DNA of 64,000 nt from Lasiosphaeris hirsuta (GCA_030549175.1 JAUKUA010000003.1:310001-374000); one strand, 5' to 3'. Numbered from the stretch's first letter, positions 21,622 to 32,899 are shown. Notes: generated by a model not told the origin, from the letters alone. Program-made: numbers and translations.

Positions 21622-22456
21622 ATTCCTCGCAATAAGGTAGTCATGAGTATCCTAAGGGTTAGCATGTTCCCTTGCTGTGTGGAGGCTACCTCAGTTGAGG
21701 GTGTTTTTGTGCTTTAACCCGGGCTTCCACATCTCGTAGCGGGATTATATAGCCCGGAGGTCATGGCTAGCAGTTGATAATTGGTTCGGTGCTAGTGGTA
21801 AATCGTGCATTCCCATCCCGACGTAAGTCTGATGGGTGGCTAGTGCCTTGGGTAGGGGATCATGATGCAGATAGACGATCGCCACGGTGCATGGTGACGG
21901 GCTCAATTTTTTTCATCGACAAAATTTACCATGAGTACCGTTGACGCATCGTCTATGACACAGCTCAACGTGTGGAAAATAAGGGGGTTCAGTGTGGTTC
22001 AATTGCCCCTTGGCCTCAACAGGTTCAATCGATATTCTTTTTAAGGTCTTGTTTGCCAAGGCATGAAGGAGGAAAAGAGGAAGCGCGTGCTAGGTAGTGG
22101 TACTTTCTGAGTCTTATGATGCTAACTTTACCGTGACATCCCACCTAGTATCTCGGAGATCGTGTACTGACTGGATTAGAGTTAGGGAGGGGGCTGAAGT
22201 GCTAGCGGGGGAGCACGGGGTAGTTGTTGGCTGCCGGCTGTGACGGGGCTTGCCGTTGCTGGATGGGGTTTAAGACTGAGTTATTATGGCAGCGTCGTCC
22301 GTAATGGGACGTTTCTCTAGGGGGAACATTTTGTTCACGTGTTACACGGAGGCTGCTGGGAGTATCTTTCTGTATCTGATGATTACTGGAAGGTATACTC
22401 GAGCCCTGGTTTGTTTGCTAGATACGGTACTAATGGTATCTTTTGGTATACGGAAA

Positions 22457-22604
22457 AGGCCTCTGAAAAACCCCATAGATGCCTTTTCCAATGTAAGAAA
22501 TGCCTCTTGAAATACTAAGAACGCCTTGTCCCATAGGAGAAAGGCCTTCGAAATTACTAAATACTCCTTTCAAAGTGCTACAAATACCGTTCTCTATGGC
22601 AGAT
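22457..22604. repeat. 21-bp minisatellite array, seven units
   Basis: One 22-bp unit (22457-22478) and six exact 21-bp steps (22479, 22500, 22521, 22542, 22563, 22584). The units are diverged but share the pattern ANGCCTTNTC, a central AAAT and a CTAA-type end. On the minus strand the array stays open and codes seven-residue steps with a Gly at a fixed place (KGVF, EGLS, QGVL, RGIS, KGIY). This could be a relic of a repeat protein or simply DNA periodicity. Confidence 0.7.
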
Positions 22605-23513
22605 AGCGTCATGTATATAGCTACTCCAGAGATAACCTTGAGAGACAGTACAGGTTCGCCACGTTTTGTTCCATCTACAGCACTTAGATTACCTACCAGT
22701 GCTGTAGGCTGGGGAACACATTGTCAAACCCACCTCGATAACACAGATATTCCTTTTCGCTGTGACCCGGCCGTTTTCCGCCGCGCTATGGCTCATTTTG
22801 GGTATTGCCCTGTCTGTCTCGGGAATACCCTCCTCCCAGTCACATAACGAATGTAGTCTTTCGAGGATCCCTACTGGAGACGGCACATCTCCCAATGCGT
22901 CCCAGAATACCCTGCGGAAATGACTATGAATAGTTTTATTCCATGCCCGCATCCACGTTGTTCAGCGAATCTTCATTCAGAACTAGTCTTGTGGTACTAT
23001 CTCAAAGATGGTCATAGCAAGAATAGCAAGCATAGTCAGCCAACTATTTGAAGGGCTTTGGGGCCACCAGGGTGGATTTTGTGTGTGCCACAAAGGGGAA
23101 GATACGGCCTTCAAGAGAGAGCACAAAGGACACAGAGAACGCAGGCGAATCAATTGAGCGCAGCGCAGGCCCAGGCCAGTCCAAGGCCTGCAACGCAGTC
23201 AGCAACAACACAAATCGGGTAGCTTAGCACGTTCGATTCGGTGACACACCAGAGAGCCATAGAATAGATTATAATACCACGAGGAGTTGCTCATTTCTAC
23301 CTTGACTCTAGTAAATGCTATGGCCTGGTTATTGGGCATAGTGAGCAAAAGAAGATAATACGAGTTCTTGAATCGGCGAATATTGTTACTTTTCTTTCTC
23401 GGCGGCCGGCTGAATCCCGCCCTTTCGCGTTACCAGAGAATCTCTTCTTCTTCTAAGATTTTGGTGAGAAGAATGTCTATGGCCTTTTCTAGTCTCTCCT
23501 CAACCTCACCGGC

Positions 23514-24339
23514 TCATGGCCGCCTAGGCCCATCAGCGCCCGTTTCGGGGGGTTTTCTTTGTGGAAGACATGGTAGTTGCGGCATTTGATGTCGTTGCAC
23601 CAGTAGGTACCAAAGCTGTCTCGGTCCTCCCGCAGCGAGAAGGATTCCGGATCCAACATTATGACCCACCCTTTTCATGTGCGTTTCCCAAGCTGCGACT
23701 ATCATCGGCTCGGGGCTGGCCGGGATTTGGTGGATGGCTGCACAACCATTCGTCCCGCAGTGGTGGCCAAGCGTAATCCTAAAACGATTGTATTTCGGCG
23801 CGATAGCTCTATGACAGAGAGGATTCGCTAGGTTGTATTGATGGTCCGGATGCGAGCACTCCATGGCCTTCAAAGGCGCCCCCTGGGCAAGCCACTGCTC
23901 AATATTGGCCCAGGTTATGACCCGATGGTCGCACATCCGCACGTATCCCTCCCTCCCTCCCGATGCATATACGCGTCTGGGACGGGCCGTGCCGCTGGCG
24001 GTATGAGAATAGACCGGCGGGGTGCTTGGTGTGGCAGCCGGAGCAGTCCAGGAGCTTGGTCCGTAACCGCTGCTCGGCCTTGGGGCTGGTAATGCGACAC
24101 ATTTGGCAGAAAAGATCCCTTTGCAGCAGCCGCCGTAGGAGGGGCTTGGCATCCACTGGGACCCTCTCCAAATTCATATTCTGGCGCCTGGAGAATGGCC
24201 AAGGGGGGAAGGAGTCGTCGTGGAGACGCCGAAACCGGGGGTCTTTGAAGAGCCTGATGAAGATACGGCTTGTACGGCGCAGGCATAAGACACTAACGTC
24301 GTCTGCATGGCTCATAATGGTTAATAGAACGTTGTCAGG
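23514..24339 (-). pseudogene. F-box protein pseudogene
   Basis: On the minus strand the sequence begins with an F-box (LPDNVLLTIMSHADDVSVLCLRRTSR). It continues with CQMCRIT and CSGCHTKHPAGLFS, which fit the cysteine-bearing middle of a common fungal F-box family. The frame breaks at 23944-23960, where four GGGA units stand; three would keep the frame and read CIGREGYVRMCDHRVITW. A second shift near 23660 leads to DSFGTYWCNDIKCRNYHV. No ATG precedes the F-box in frame. F-box proteins select substrates for SCF ubiquitin ligases, but this copy cannot encode a whole protein. Confidence 0.75.
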
Positions 24340-25205
24340 GAGGTCGTACAAGAGGCGTCGGGAGATTCTGGCGAGGAATGAAAAAGGATAAAGTTGGTAA
24401 TTTTACTTCGAACTGTCTAGCTTATTTATCCATGAGAAACGAGGAACTAAGCCACAATGCTTATCAGAGTTTTAAGGGAAGGGATGTAATTTAGACGCCA
24501 CGTAACATAGGTTACGGATCTATCGGTACTGGCGACCCAACACAGAGGGGATTTGGTTTTTTTTTTTACCAAGGCTGCCTAGGTAATCTTTAGTCCCGTT
24601 TCCACCAGTGATATGCATGCAAAACAGTCTTAAGTCCTATCCCCGATGACATCCAAGTAAAGCAGACACACCAAAGCGACGGCCAAAGTAAACGACAGGA
24701 TCAAACCCACCCAAGGTAACTAAGAACCATCCCTACAAGTACCGGGGGTTTTGCCGCGGAACCTGTGGGTATTGCGTCCGGCTGCTCAAGAGTGCAGAGG
24801 TTGCTGATCGGCGATTCCCCTCCCAACACGGCTGAGGGTTGACGAAATCCCACTATAAGTGGCTGATGACGACGCTGATTCAGTTGGAGACCTCATAAGG
24901 ACGAAAGGCTGGAAATTCGGCCGGAAAAAGACATGTGGGCAGCTGATTGATGCCGGCCGCTGAGGGTTGTCTACCTAGAAAGGTGAGTTGAGTTGTTTGA
25001 GTTCGCTAGGTTTCACTTCAGTCGCCACGCTGAAGTTACTTGTCGCCAACACTGCGTAGAAGTGGAACTCGTCGTTGGCGTTGGCTTGCCATTTTCCTTC
25101 GGGGTTTGATGGGTTTTCCTTCCTCTTAGTGCACACACAGCTTAACGGCGCGCGTCCTTTTTGAGGCTCGCCGACGTCTTACGGACTCGACTGCCGCCTC
25201 CAAGG
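24340..25205. other. Intergenic, no gene seen
   Basis: AT-rich spacer with a T-run near 24560. No reading frame or repeat was recognised. Confidence 0.45.
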
Positions 25206-25556
25206 TCAGTCAGCTCTGACGCTGAGTTTCCGGGAACAGAAGAGGGACCGGGGGTTGAGGCAGAAGCGGGACGAAGACGCGGGTTCGGAATAGGCCCTGA
25301 GGCGTGAGGAGCCGGGCAGCTTTCCTGTGGGCCCCGGAGAGCCTCCCCAGACAAGCCAGGCGGAGGCGGCGGAGGGGATCCAGAGGCCGGGGACCAGGGG
25401 AGCGGACGTAGTAATCAGGAGGGTGGTGGTGGTGATGGTCGTGGTGTATGTGGCGTAGGATGTGATGGTTGACGGGATGCAGATGGAACCTAGCACTGCA
25501 ACAACCAAGGCGAGGTAGGCTGAAAGGACAAAGAATACGGTGAGCAAGGACATCAT
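25206..25556 (-). CDS. Possible small secreted or membrane protein
   Basis: A 116-residue frame starting at an ATG at 25556 (MMSLLTVFFVLSAYLALVVAVLGS) gives a hydrophobic N-terminus, a Thr-rich stretch (SYATYTTTITTTTLLITTS) and a basic, Ser/Pro-rich tail. The frame stays open far upstream to 26057, but no convincing longer protein results. Family unknown; it may be non-coding or a decayed gene. Confidence 0.25.
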   Translation of the reverse strand: MMSLLTVFFVLSAYLALVVAVLGSICIPSTITSYATYTTTITTTTLLITTSAPLVPGLWIPSAASAWLVWGGSPGPTGKLPGSSRLRAYSEPASSSRFCLNPRSLFCSRKLSVRAD

Positions 25557-26546
25557 TTTGTACGGCTTACTAGCCGGAGGATGAGATATGGCGAGGGAAA
25601 ATATCTTGAAGACGAAATATGGGAACACAGCGACGTCAAGACGCAATGAGAAGTGGAAGTTGATAAAGAAGAATCCGAGACTGAGAAGGACGAGACGTGA
25701 CCAAGGACGAGAGAATGAGAACAATATGAAGACGGACGGACCTGGTGATCTCTCAGAGACAGATGCAGTTGCCGGAACTGGTACTTTTCCCCTCCAGAAT
25801 ACTGGTGCTTGCCCATTTGCTCGGCCATCTTGGCCGGGTACCTCCTGCACCCCGGGGCTGGGCACGACGGAGCCCGACTTCAACCTGGCCGCCAGCCATC
25901 CATGAAACGTGTCACGCATGACGTCCCTCCTGTACACTGTATCGTCCAGCGGCGGGACGAACTGGATCTCTGTATTACCTATATGTAACGCCGTGGGCAC
26001 TGTGGGTTGGCAAGGGGTCACTGAACAACAAGATGCAGAAGTGATGTGTGTAAACACAATGTATTGAAGCCTAGCCTTCTCTCTCCAATTGGTTTAGGGT
26101 ACGCCTATCTTATACACGGGCCGAACTCTGCTTGGCGCCTCGGGCCGAGGCGCTGGCTCGGCGATGCCATAGCAGTCGGCCACGGTGATGACGACGGCGC
26201 CTATCTCGTCTGTGACGTCCGATCTTGCGTCCGCAGCGTCCGATCTTCCGATTGGACCACGGCAATCCTAACTGCAACCGTTATTTTCCAGGTGATCGTG
26301 CGAGGGTTGTTATACAAAGGGCTAGGGAATGCGCCGGCCTGTGGCCGGTGTCAGTTGGATCCGTGGATAGTAGGATTTAAGTAAAAAATCAATTTTAAGG
26401 CAAAAAAGCGAAAATTGAAGCCAATTACAGGCCCAGGCCAGCCACAACGCAGTTAAATCCATTCCTTACCTAATAAAATATTCCTCCCACACACCACACA
26501 TTCTGTAGCCACTCGCCACACCGATTGACACAGCTACCACGGCCCA
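25557..26546. other. Intergenic with a GC-rich palindrome
   Basis: No supported gene. A perfect inverted repeat with a 9-bp stem, GCGCCTCGG-G-CCGAGGCGC, lies at 26135-26153, and the motif CAGGCCCAGGCCAG recurs near 26429. The sequence next to 26546 is where the Helitron similarity stops. Confidence 0.45.
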
Positions 26547-27274
26547 CTACAGCCGGTTACACCGGTTACCCTGGATCTGGTGATCTATCGGACCGCCACT
26601 GGCCGCAAGACCACGGGTAGTCTGTGTAACTTTGATAGAAGTGAAAGTAAAGGCGGAGTTGATCCTCCGTATGTCCTTGAGAAAGTTTACGCAATCGTCC
26701 GTACCGCCCCGTAAGTACGCTTCCAAGAATGCCGGCAATTCTTTCCACGGATTAATATAGACTTAGCCACCTCTACAACACTTGCCAAAGGCGGGATTCG
26801 TTGTTGTCGAGGCCTACAAACACTGTTAGCACACCGTAACGAAAGGATGTTGCGGAAGAACAGACCGTGAGCTTCTCGCCCTGCCAGTGTAACACGCCGC
26901 AATGGTTACATTCTACATCCATGGCCTTGAGGTCATACATCTCCACGTTCTCTACCCCATCCCGTGGGTATCCAACCTTTCGGCTCCCCTACGCGCAATG
27001 GGTTCCGTACACCTGGTAACGGGGGCAACACGGGGATTGCTCTTGGGCCGGCAGCCTCCGCAGCATCGAGCGCCTCAGCGTTGCGAGCCCGGGTAACACG
27101 GCGCCCATCGTTAGCAATGACGCGGTTCTCCCTCCGCCTTGCAAGGCATTGACGGCATGTTGCAAGCGGCCGCCCGTCACGGTTGGTATTAAACGCGTCG
27201 TACGGCTTATTGTTCTTGCAACCGCTACATACCTTTTCCGGAGTTGCAATAGGGCCACGGTGTCTTCGAGGCAT
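26547..27274 (-). mobile_element. Truncated, decayed Helitron
   Basis: Minus-strand reading from the ATG at 27274 gives a 113-codon frame with a cysteine finger (VCSGCKNNKPYDAF, then TCRQCLARRRENR) of the type that precedes fungal Helitron proteins. Past the stop at 26933 the next frame reads VECNHCGVLHWQGEKLT near 26905. Further on, after shifts, come CVNFLKDIRRINSAFTFTS near 26700-26630 and GPIDHQIQG near 26570. These are the order and motifs of the Helitron_like_N domain. No rolling-circle Rep HUH motif or helicase motif follows; the similarity ends near 26547. Several stops and frame shifts show it is dead. Ends of the element were not identified. Confidence 0.65.
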
Positions 27275-28397
27275 ATCAGAGACGGAGACGGGACCATAAA
27301 ACAAACACGCAGGCTATACGTAAGGGAAAAACAACGCAAAACGCAAAACAGTGTAACAATAACAAAGAACAGTTACGGCCCAGAAAGAAAAGAACGAAAA
27401 GAAACACGCGGCAAAACGGAGCAATACAGAGCAAGCAATCTGAGGTTGCCCAGTTGACAGGAAAACTCTTCCGCAAAAGAAAGAAAGAAAGATTGATGGC
27501 ACCGGCACAACGCGGCATCACGGATCAATAGGGGGCTGGCAGGCACCGCAAGGGCCGCAAAAGTAGATATCGCAAGCAGGATCGTCAGCACTAACAGCAA
27601 GGTACATCAAGATGTTAACATATTTGCGGTATTCTGCAGGGCCACACTATCATGATGTTAGGGGGGTGGCCCGAGCCACGGGGATTTACGATGGGCTGCA
27701 CGTAAAAGGAACACTAACAGGCTCGCAGTAACACAAGCATCATCGGGCAGTATAGTTTAGAAGATTAGAAACACGCTCTGGCTCACGATGGGGTCATCAT
27801 CAAAATCGCGGGGCGCGCGCTATGGGCGCTGCACGGTCCAAACTTCATCTATGGCGGCTAAGCTATACCTAATCCGTATCGGAGCTGCTATTAGCGTGGC
27901 TATAGTTTGTGGCTGGGCTGAGCCTCCAGATTTCGTTAGAGTTGCGGAATTCTCTTTCTACGCCAGCGACAAATTTGGAGCAGCTATAGGTTTTATTTAG
28001 TAACCGCGTGATACGGTTGTATGTGCGAACATAAATTTCTTCATCAGCGAATGTCCAAATCTCCTGCGTTCTCTATTCCAGCGATGTGTCAAACATGACT
28101 GCCGCTCGCAACTCACCGCAATTCGAGCTTGTAACTAACATATCATTAGAACTCTCAGCAGTTACCTACCCAAAGCTCATCAGACGCGATGGCAGAAACA
28201 CCCTCTTGGTGAACCATGGGTGGCCTTAGACAACCCGCAAGGCCTCTCCCATCACCTCAGACAGTCTTTCCTCGTTACTGAGCTAGATATGGCCATCCAT
28301 TATCTCCGCAGTGTCAGTCCTTGGCCCCCTCCTTCCCTTTTTTTATTATTTTTATTAATGAGCACTCTCTAATCAGCCCTATAGCTCGCCAGTCCAT
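27275..28397. other. Intergenic, no gene seen
   Basis: A-rich near 27310-27500, otherwise mixed. Short frames on both strands show no family features. It may include the 5' part of the Helitron. Confidence 0.4.
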
Positions 28398-29128
28398 ATG
28401 ACTCCCCCCTCTCGGCACTCAACAACCATACCCAACGAGGCCGCACTATCGTCCCCACACAACACGCAAGATTACATAACATATGGGATCCTAGCAGGGT
28501 CTTCCTAAAGCCCATCCCGACTTACTTCTTTTCCTACTCTGTTTGGAAATACCTCGAAGCTACCGACCAGGAACTCTGGCGCGCCGCAGCCGGCTTTATG
28601 CGCTCGTACTGCAACATTATTCAACACGAGCTAGACTTCGCGATTGCCACCGCTGGAGATATCCCTCTAATACCACAGATCAACGTAGGGATATCACGTT
28701 TGAGGAGTTTGTCGACTTCATCTGCCCCTTTGTGGATATTCCTGACCATGAGGTCGCAACGCGCTACACCTACGGCTCGATCCGGCTCACGTGGCTAAAT
28801 AATATTGCAGTCTTTTTCAGTGGCGGATGACATACTTTCATGACCGAGATCAGTGGCGCGTCATCGCCCCCCTGGTTGTGTTGCTAGGCTTGGTTTCGGT
28901 AGCTATGATTGCCATGCAAGTTGAGTTAGGCCTAGATGCTCTTGGGTGGCAACATATTTGGCCTGGGTTTCTTGGCATATTCCGGTGGACGCCGGCGGTT
29001 GTGGTAACCCTTATAGCTGTAAGCTTGGCTCTCATTGTAGTTTTTGTAGAAGTTCTCCTCGTTTTGGACTGGAGGTATGCTCAGACGGGTTTCCCGGTGG
29101 AGAGTTTACACGGGAAGATTATGAAGTA
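28398..29128 (+). pseudogene. Membrane protein pseudogene, unknown family
   Basis: An ATG at 28398 opens a frame reading NTQDYITYGILAGSS that stops at once (TAA at 28506). The following sequence continues in a shifted frame with PTYFFSYSVWKYLEAT and QHELDFAIATAGDIPLIPQ, then shifts again to ITFEEFVDFICPF, TRYTYGSIRLTWLN and a C-terminal part with two strong membrane segments (VIAPLVVLLGLVSVAMIAMQ; AVVVTLIAVSLALIVVFVEVLLVL). I recall this layout from an uncharacterised fungal family with a soluble N-terminus and paired C-terminal membrane helices; the family name is not certain. Several lesions make it non-functional. Confidence 0.6.
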
Positions 29129-29606
29129 AGGTTATAAAGGCCATGTAAATACTGTTAGAAGCACGGTACCTTACGAGTGTGAACTTGTTGTATTCTGTGT
29201 TCTATGTCTCCCTTGCAGAGCCAGAGAGCCTGCTCTTCATAGCTGGTGTTGCATAACGAACAATATGTCATGGTGGTGGCTTAGTGGTACTGTCAGCCTG
29301 GCTATGCCGGGCTGCCACTCACCTTTTTGCCAATGGGAGGTCCGGTGTTCGACTCTAGACCAGGGCTCCTTCGGCCCCTTCCTTTTGATATTACCTGCTT
29401 TGGGTCTTTTCTGTGATATTAATTCTGCTATTATGAAGCGGGGATGGATCAGAAGGCGGTAAGCTAGGACTTAGCTCCTTGACCATGGTCATCGAGCCTC
29501 GCCTCTCCCCCCGATACTAAATTGCCAGCTTATTAGTAGCGTGGGGCTTTAAGGTACTGCGACCTTGAGGAAGGATGCCTTATAGGCATAGGGAAATAAC
29601 AAATTA
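29129..29606. other. Intergenic with possible tRNA-derived SINE
   Basis: Near 29277-29288 is TGGCTTAGTGGT, a good Pol III A box. About 60 bp later, at 29345-29355, is TGTTCGACTCT, close to a B box. Between them is a 9-bp hairpin (CAGCCTGGC / GCCGGGCTG). The acceptor arms do not pair as in a real tRNA, so a SINE head or tRNA relic is more likely. Confidence 0.3.
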
Positions 29607-29733
29607 ACCCCTCTTAGAACGTTACAAATGCCCTTGTTAATGTTGGAAAGGCATTTTTGGAAGCTTAAAATATGGCTTCCGAAATACCAGAGTTGCCGTT
29701 TCTGATGCTGCAAAGGCCTTGTCGGGGCTTCAA
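29607..29733. repeat. 21-bp minisatellite array, six units
   Basis: Units at 29607, 29628, 29649, 29670 (23 bp), 29693 and 29714 belong to the same 21-bp family as the array at 22.5 kb: GCC(T/C)TT core, GTT/GCT, and ACAA/GCAA/TAAA at the end. The arrays lie about 7 kb apart. Confidence 0.65.
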
Positions 29734-29925
29734 TCTCTCTCTTGGCGGGAGGTTCTACACTGACGAATTGGGGCTGGATTGTGCGCCAGGAAGTAATGAT
29801 ACCGGAAAAAGGGGTAAAAGAGTCTTTGCCTTTATGACAAACAACTCTTTTGACTCTGAGTACCTAAGGTAGGATGAGTGCTCTCTTTACCAATTACATT
29901 AACCAATTTATTACTCGGTCTACCG

Positions 29926-31872
29926 TCAACTCTTCTTCATGACCGCCCTCAGCGCCAAACTCTCAATGCTAACCACGTTGCCCTCCTTATCGAGATCAAA
30001 CACAAACTGATCCAGCGCCTGGGTCCCGTACGTGACACTGGTCAGCGTGACCCAGCTCCCGCAGTCAGTCGAGAACATGCTGCCGGCGCGCGACGGGGCA
30101 TTCGCGTCCTCGAGCGACGCCTTGAAAGCCACGCGGCGCGTCCCGTCGGCGCGCACCGTCTCCAGCCCGGTCGGGTACAGCCGGATGCTGGGGCGGACGG
30201 GCGTGTAGCCGGCGGCGAGCGCCACGGCCGTCGTCTGCATGTCGGTCCCGTTGCTGACCCACTGCTCGATGCCCAGCCCGGGCCGGTCCGGCTGCGTGGT
30301 CAGCCGCAGCGACCAGTTCCCCGTCGCGTCGACGTAGTCGCCCGCGAACTTGGCGTCGGCCTGCTCGCGCGCCGCCGCCTCGAGCGCCGGCACCAGCTGC
30401 GCGCCGAGTATGTCGGCCAGGTTGAAGTTGGCGTTGCCCGGGATGCTGGGCCCTGCGATGAGCACCGAGAAGCCGACGCCGTAGTCGGGGAGCAGGTTGA
30501 GCAGCGAGTTGTAGTACCCGATGCGCCCGGCTTTGTTGTACGCGTCGAGCGTGCGCTTGCCGTTTTCGAGCGGCAATGAGATGCGTCGGATCCCCCAGGG
30601 GTAGCCCACACTGGCGACGGGTTCTGAGGTCAAGGCGGCCGGTTTGAGCCAGCGCCGCGTTAGTGAGGGCCGCAGGAGGGTCGACCGCATGATGGCGCGC
30701 CCCACGGCCGAGATGTCGCCCACGGAAGAGTACATGTTGCCGGCACTACAAAGGGTGAGCTCTAGTGTTTTTGAGATGATGGGGTTGGCTCACGGATTCT
30801 CTTCGCCCAGCTGGTAATCCCACCCTGCATCTTCTCGGGTGCCGGGAATGATGCCCTCGCTGGCGGGCGCGTTGCTGTAATACGTGTGCTTCAGGCCAAG
30901 CGGACGGAATATGCTCTCCTTCATCATCTCCTCAAACGTCTTGCCCTTGATGCTCTCGAGCGCGTAGGCCAGAATCTGGAAGCCCGTGTTGGTGTACGCG
31001 GGCGTGGTAAAGGGGGCGTACGATGGGTAAGAGTGCAGCAAGCCGTTGAAGAACTCTACATCTTGTCAGTGCTGTTGTCCCCCCGCCAACCAATCCTCAT
31101 GAGCCTCACCAGTCCGGTTACACAACGGCCACAGCCCGCACGGCGGCAACGTCGGATCCGACGAATTGAGCGGCGGAAACCCATACCCCACGACGGTGCT
31201 TTGGTTCATCTGCTGCGTCACTTCCCCGAGCAGACCATCTAACCCAATTAGCACCGCTTCCCCTCTCCCAGAAAAAAGAAAAAGAAAAAAAGAAAAAGAA
31301 AAAAAGAAAAAGAGAGAAAAAAACTCACAATCCCGAATCGCCCCTGACATCTGACTCGCCAGCGCCCCGACCGTCACCTCATCCCACGGCGTGCTGCTCA
31401 CCGGATCCTCGCGCCCCCTCTCCGCCACCGCCGCCAGCTCCGGCACGTACTTGGTAATCGGATCGTTCCACCGCACGTCCCCGTCCTGCACCAGCCACGT
31501 GTAGACGGTAAAGACCTTGGTCAGACTCCCCAGCCGATACACCGCGTCGGCGTCGGCTCGCCGCACCCCCGAGGTCCCATTGCTCTGTGCCGCGAGCGCC
31601 GGCGCCGTGTGGTGCCACGAGAAGATCAGCGGGTTGGACGGGGACGTGCTGAAGACCTCGATGCTGTAGCTGGTGTCCTGCGCGCGGATCGAGACCGAGT
31701 TGTCGAGGTCGCGCATCGCCAGGGTCGCGGTTAGGTTGGCGATGGCGGCGAGCAGGGTCGGGGACGTGAAGGTCAGCGGCGGCTCGTAGACGGGGCCCAA
31801 GGGCGGGCAGTTGGGAGCGGCGAGGGCAGCCCGGGCGGCGGCCGCGACGAGGAGGAGGGTGGTGGTGAGCAT
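29926..31872 (-). CDS. Secreted beta-lactamase/transpeptidase-like serine hydrolase
   Basis: Four minus-strand exons, 31872-31329, 31238-31110, 31055-30794 and 30745-29926, join in frame to 584 residues. The start chosen gives a signal peptide (MLTTTLLLVAAAARAALA); an in-frame ATG at 31929 would add 19 residues. The penicillin-binding fold is shown by SLTK at about 116-119 (nucleophile Ser and Lys) and YTN at 245-247 with a following hydrophobic helix. VGYPWGIRR and YNKAGRIGYYNS occur in the C-terminal half. Fungal members are esterases or lactamase-like hydrolases of varied substrates, some acting on polyketides or lovastatin-type esters; no cluster surrounds it here. Intron 1 contains a long purine tract on the plus strand (31267-31322). 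The last ~150 residues form an extra beta-rich domain typical of the fungal group. Confidence 0.85.
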
Positions 31873-31929
31873 CGCCGACGGTCCCGCAGTTGGTTGCCGG
31901 TCTGAGGGCGAGAGTCGAGGTCGGGTCAT

Positions 31930-32651
31930 ATCAGGGGTTGATATCACCGCTTGGCGGGTGGTGGGCTTTATATCGCTCGATCTGTAGCCCTTGCATCTCG
32001 CTTCTCGCTGTGCAGATGGTGATTCTGTGATGTGGTGCTCGTCCTGCAGGGGAACCCGGCACCATATTGCGGCTTTGGTCCACGGTAGCGCGGGTTGGAG
32101 CCTCCTCCGAGTCCGCCCAGGCTTCTGGGTGCTTCCCGGAGCGACGTGCGATAGTGGTGCTGTATAGAGCCATCCTATTAATAGCGGAACGCCCGTTTGG
32201 TAGCTCAGCTCTCGCTCCTTTGCACGTATTGCATGGTCATTACAGAAATCTATAGCCGCAGGAAAGCTTAGCTTGGTTGAGTGGTGGCGGCTAAATGCAT
32301 CAGATTGGACTCTTCCCGGCTTGCGGCTGCCAGCCTATGTTCTGGTGCCAGTCGGGTAAATTGGCCGTGAATGGGATGGACCTCGGGGGACGGGCTCCGT
32401 GATGTTGGAGGCTTCCAGTTGTGGGCATCGGGTAGGGTATGGGAAACAAAGATATCAGCTTGGAATTTGGAGTTTTCAAGAGCAACGCCGCGGAGCCCAA
32501 GGTTGTTTGTGGCTGTCTTTTCAAGTTGAACAAGTGTTGAGTTTGGGGAACAAGGACTTAAACCCTTGATCGAACTACCAGTACCCTGTGTTTTCGAGAG
32601 TGAATTTTCCTGTAATAATGTAATAACAGTTCATAAAGCCGCAAAACTAGC
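31930..32651. other. Intergenic, presumed hydrolase promoter
   Basis: No gene was recognised. The proximal part should carry the promoter of the serine hydrolase; the distal part is AT-rich and leads into the inverted-repeat element. Confidence 0.4.
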
Positions 32652-32899
32652 CCACGGAGTACTTAAACTTACTTAGGGAGTAATTACTCCAAGTAACGTA
32701 GATAGCCTTCGATATACGTCTGAACTAACTGATACGAATGATCTTACCAACTAACCTCTCCTTTATGAAGTAATAATAGAGCTTATGCTCTATGGTAACC
32801 TACCTAGCCCTAATAGGTAGAACGGTCCCAGTATTATCTATTCCTTTACCTTCTACCAGTTATGTATTATTGAACGTGGTAATTCAAAGTACTCCGTGG
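32652..32899. mobile_element. Possible MITE with 13-bp perfect terminal inverted repeats
   Basis: CCACGGAGTACTT at 32652-32664 is repeated inverted as AAGTACTCCGTGG at 32887-32899; extending inward, 18 of 21 positions match. The interior (about 220 bp) is AT-rich, noncoding and includes a 14-bp palindrome, GGAGTAATTACTCC, at 32677-32690. Size and structure fit a non-autonomous DNA transposon, but I see no clear target-site duplication. Confidence 0.45.

Larger units (their letters stand above)
19913..23513. other. Gene-poor accessory region
   Basis: 3.6 kb of AT-richer sequence without an intact gene. Minus-strand frames at 20269-20691 and 20675-20920 look like shifted pieces of one old protein (GGALFVWSVGTSLSGYASRE, EPLDMAAYLHDIT), family unknown. 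Two units of the 21-bp repeat lie at 21580-21621 and an array at 22457-22604. The motif CAGGCCCAGGCCAG at about 23166 recurs near 26429. Confidence 0.4.

Noticed and set aside
26135..26153. GC-rich hairpin as the Helitron 3' end
   Set aside because: On the Helitron strand no CTRR terminus follows within about 15 nt, and the hairpin is 400 bp past the last similarity.
29277..29355. Functional tRNA gene
   Set aside because: Acceptor arms do not pair and the T arm is mismatched, so it was kept only as a SINE candidate.
29878..30579. Plus-strand frame opposite the serine hydrolase
   Set aside because: Antisense of a GC-rich exon; the minus strand has the catalytic motifs.
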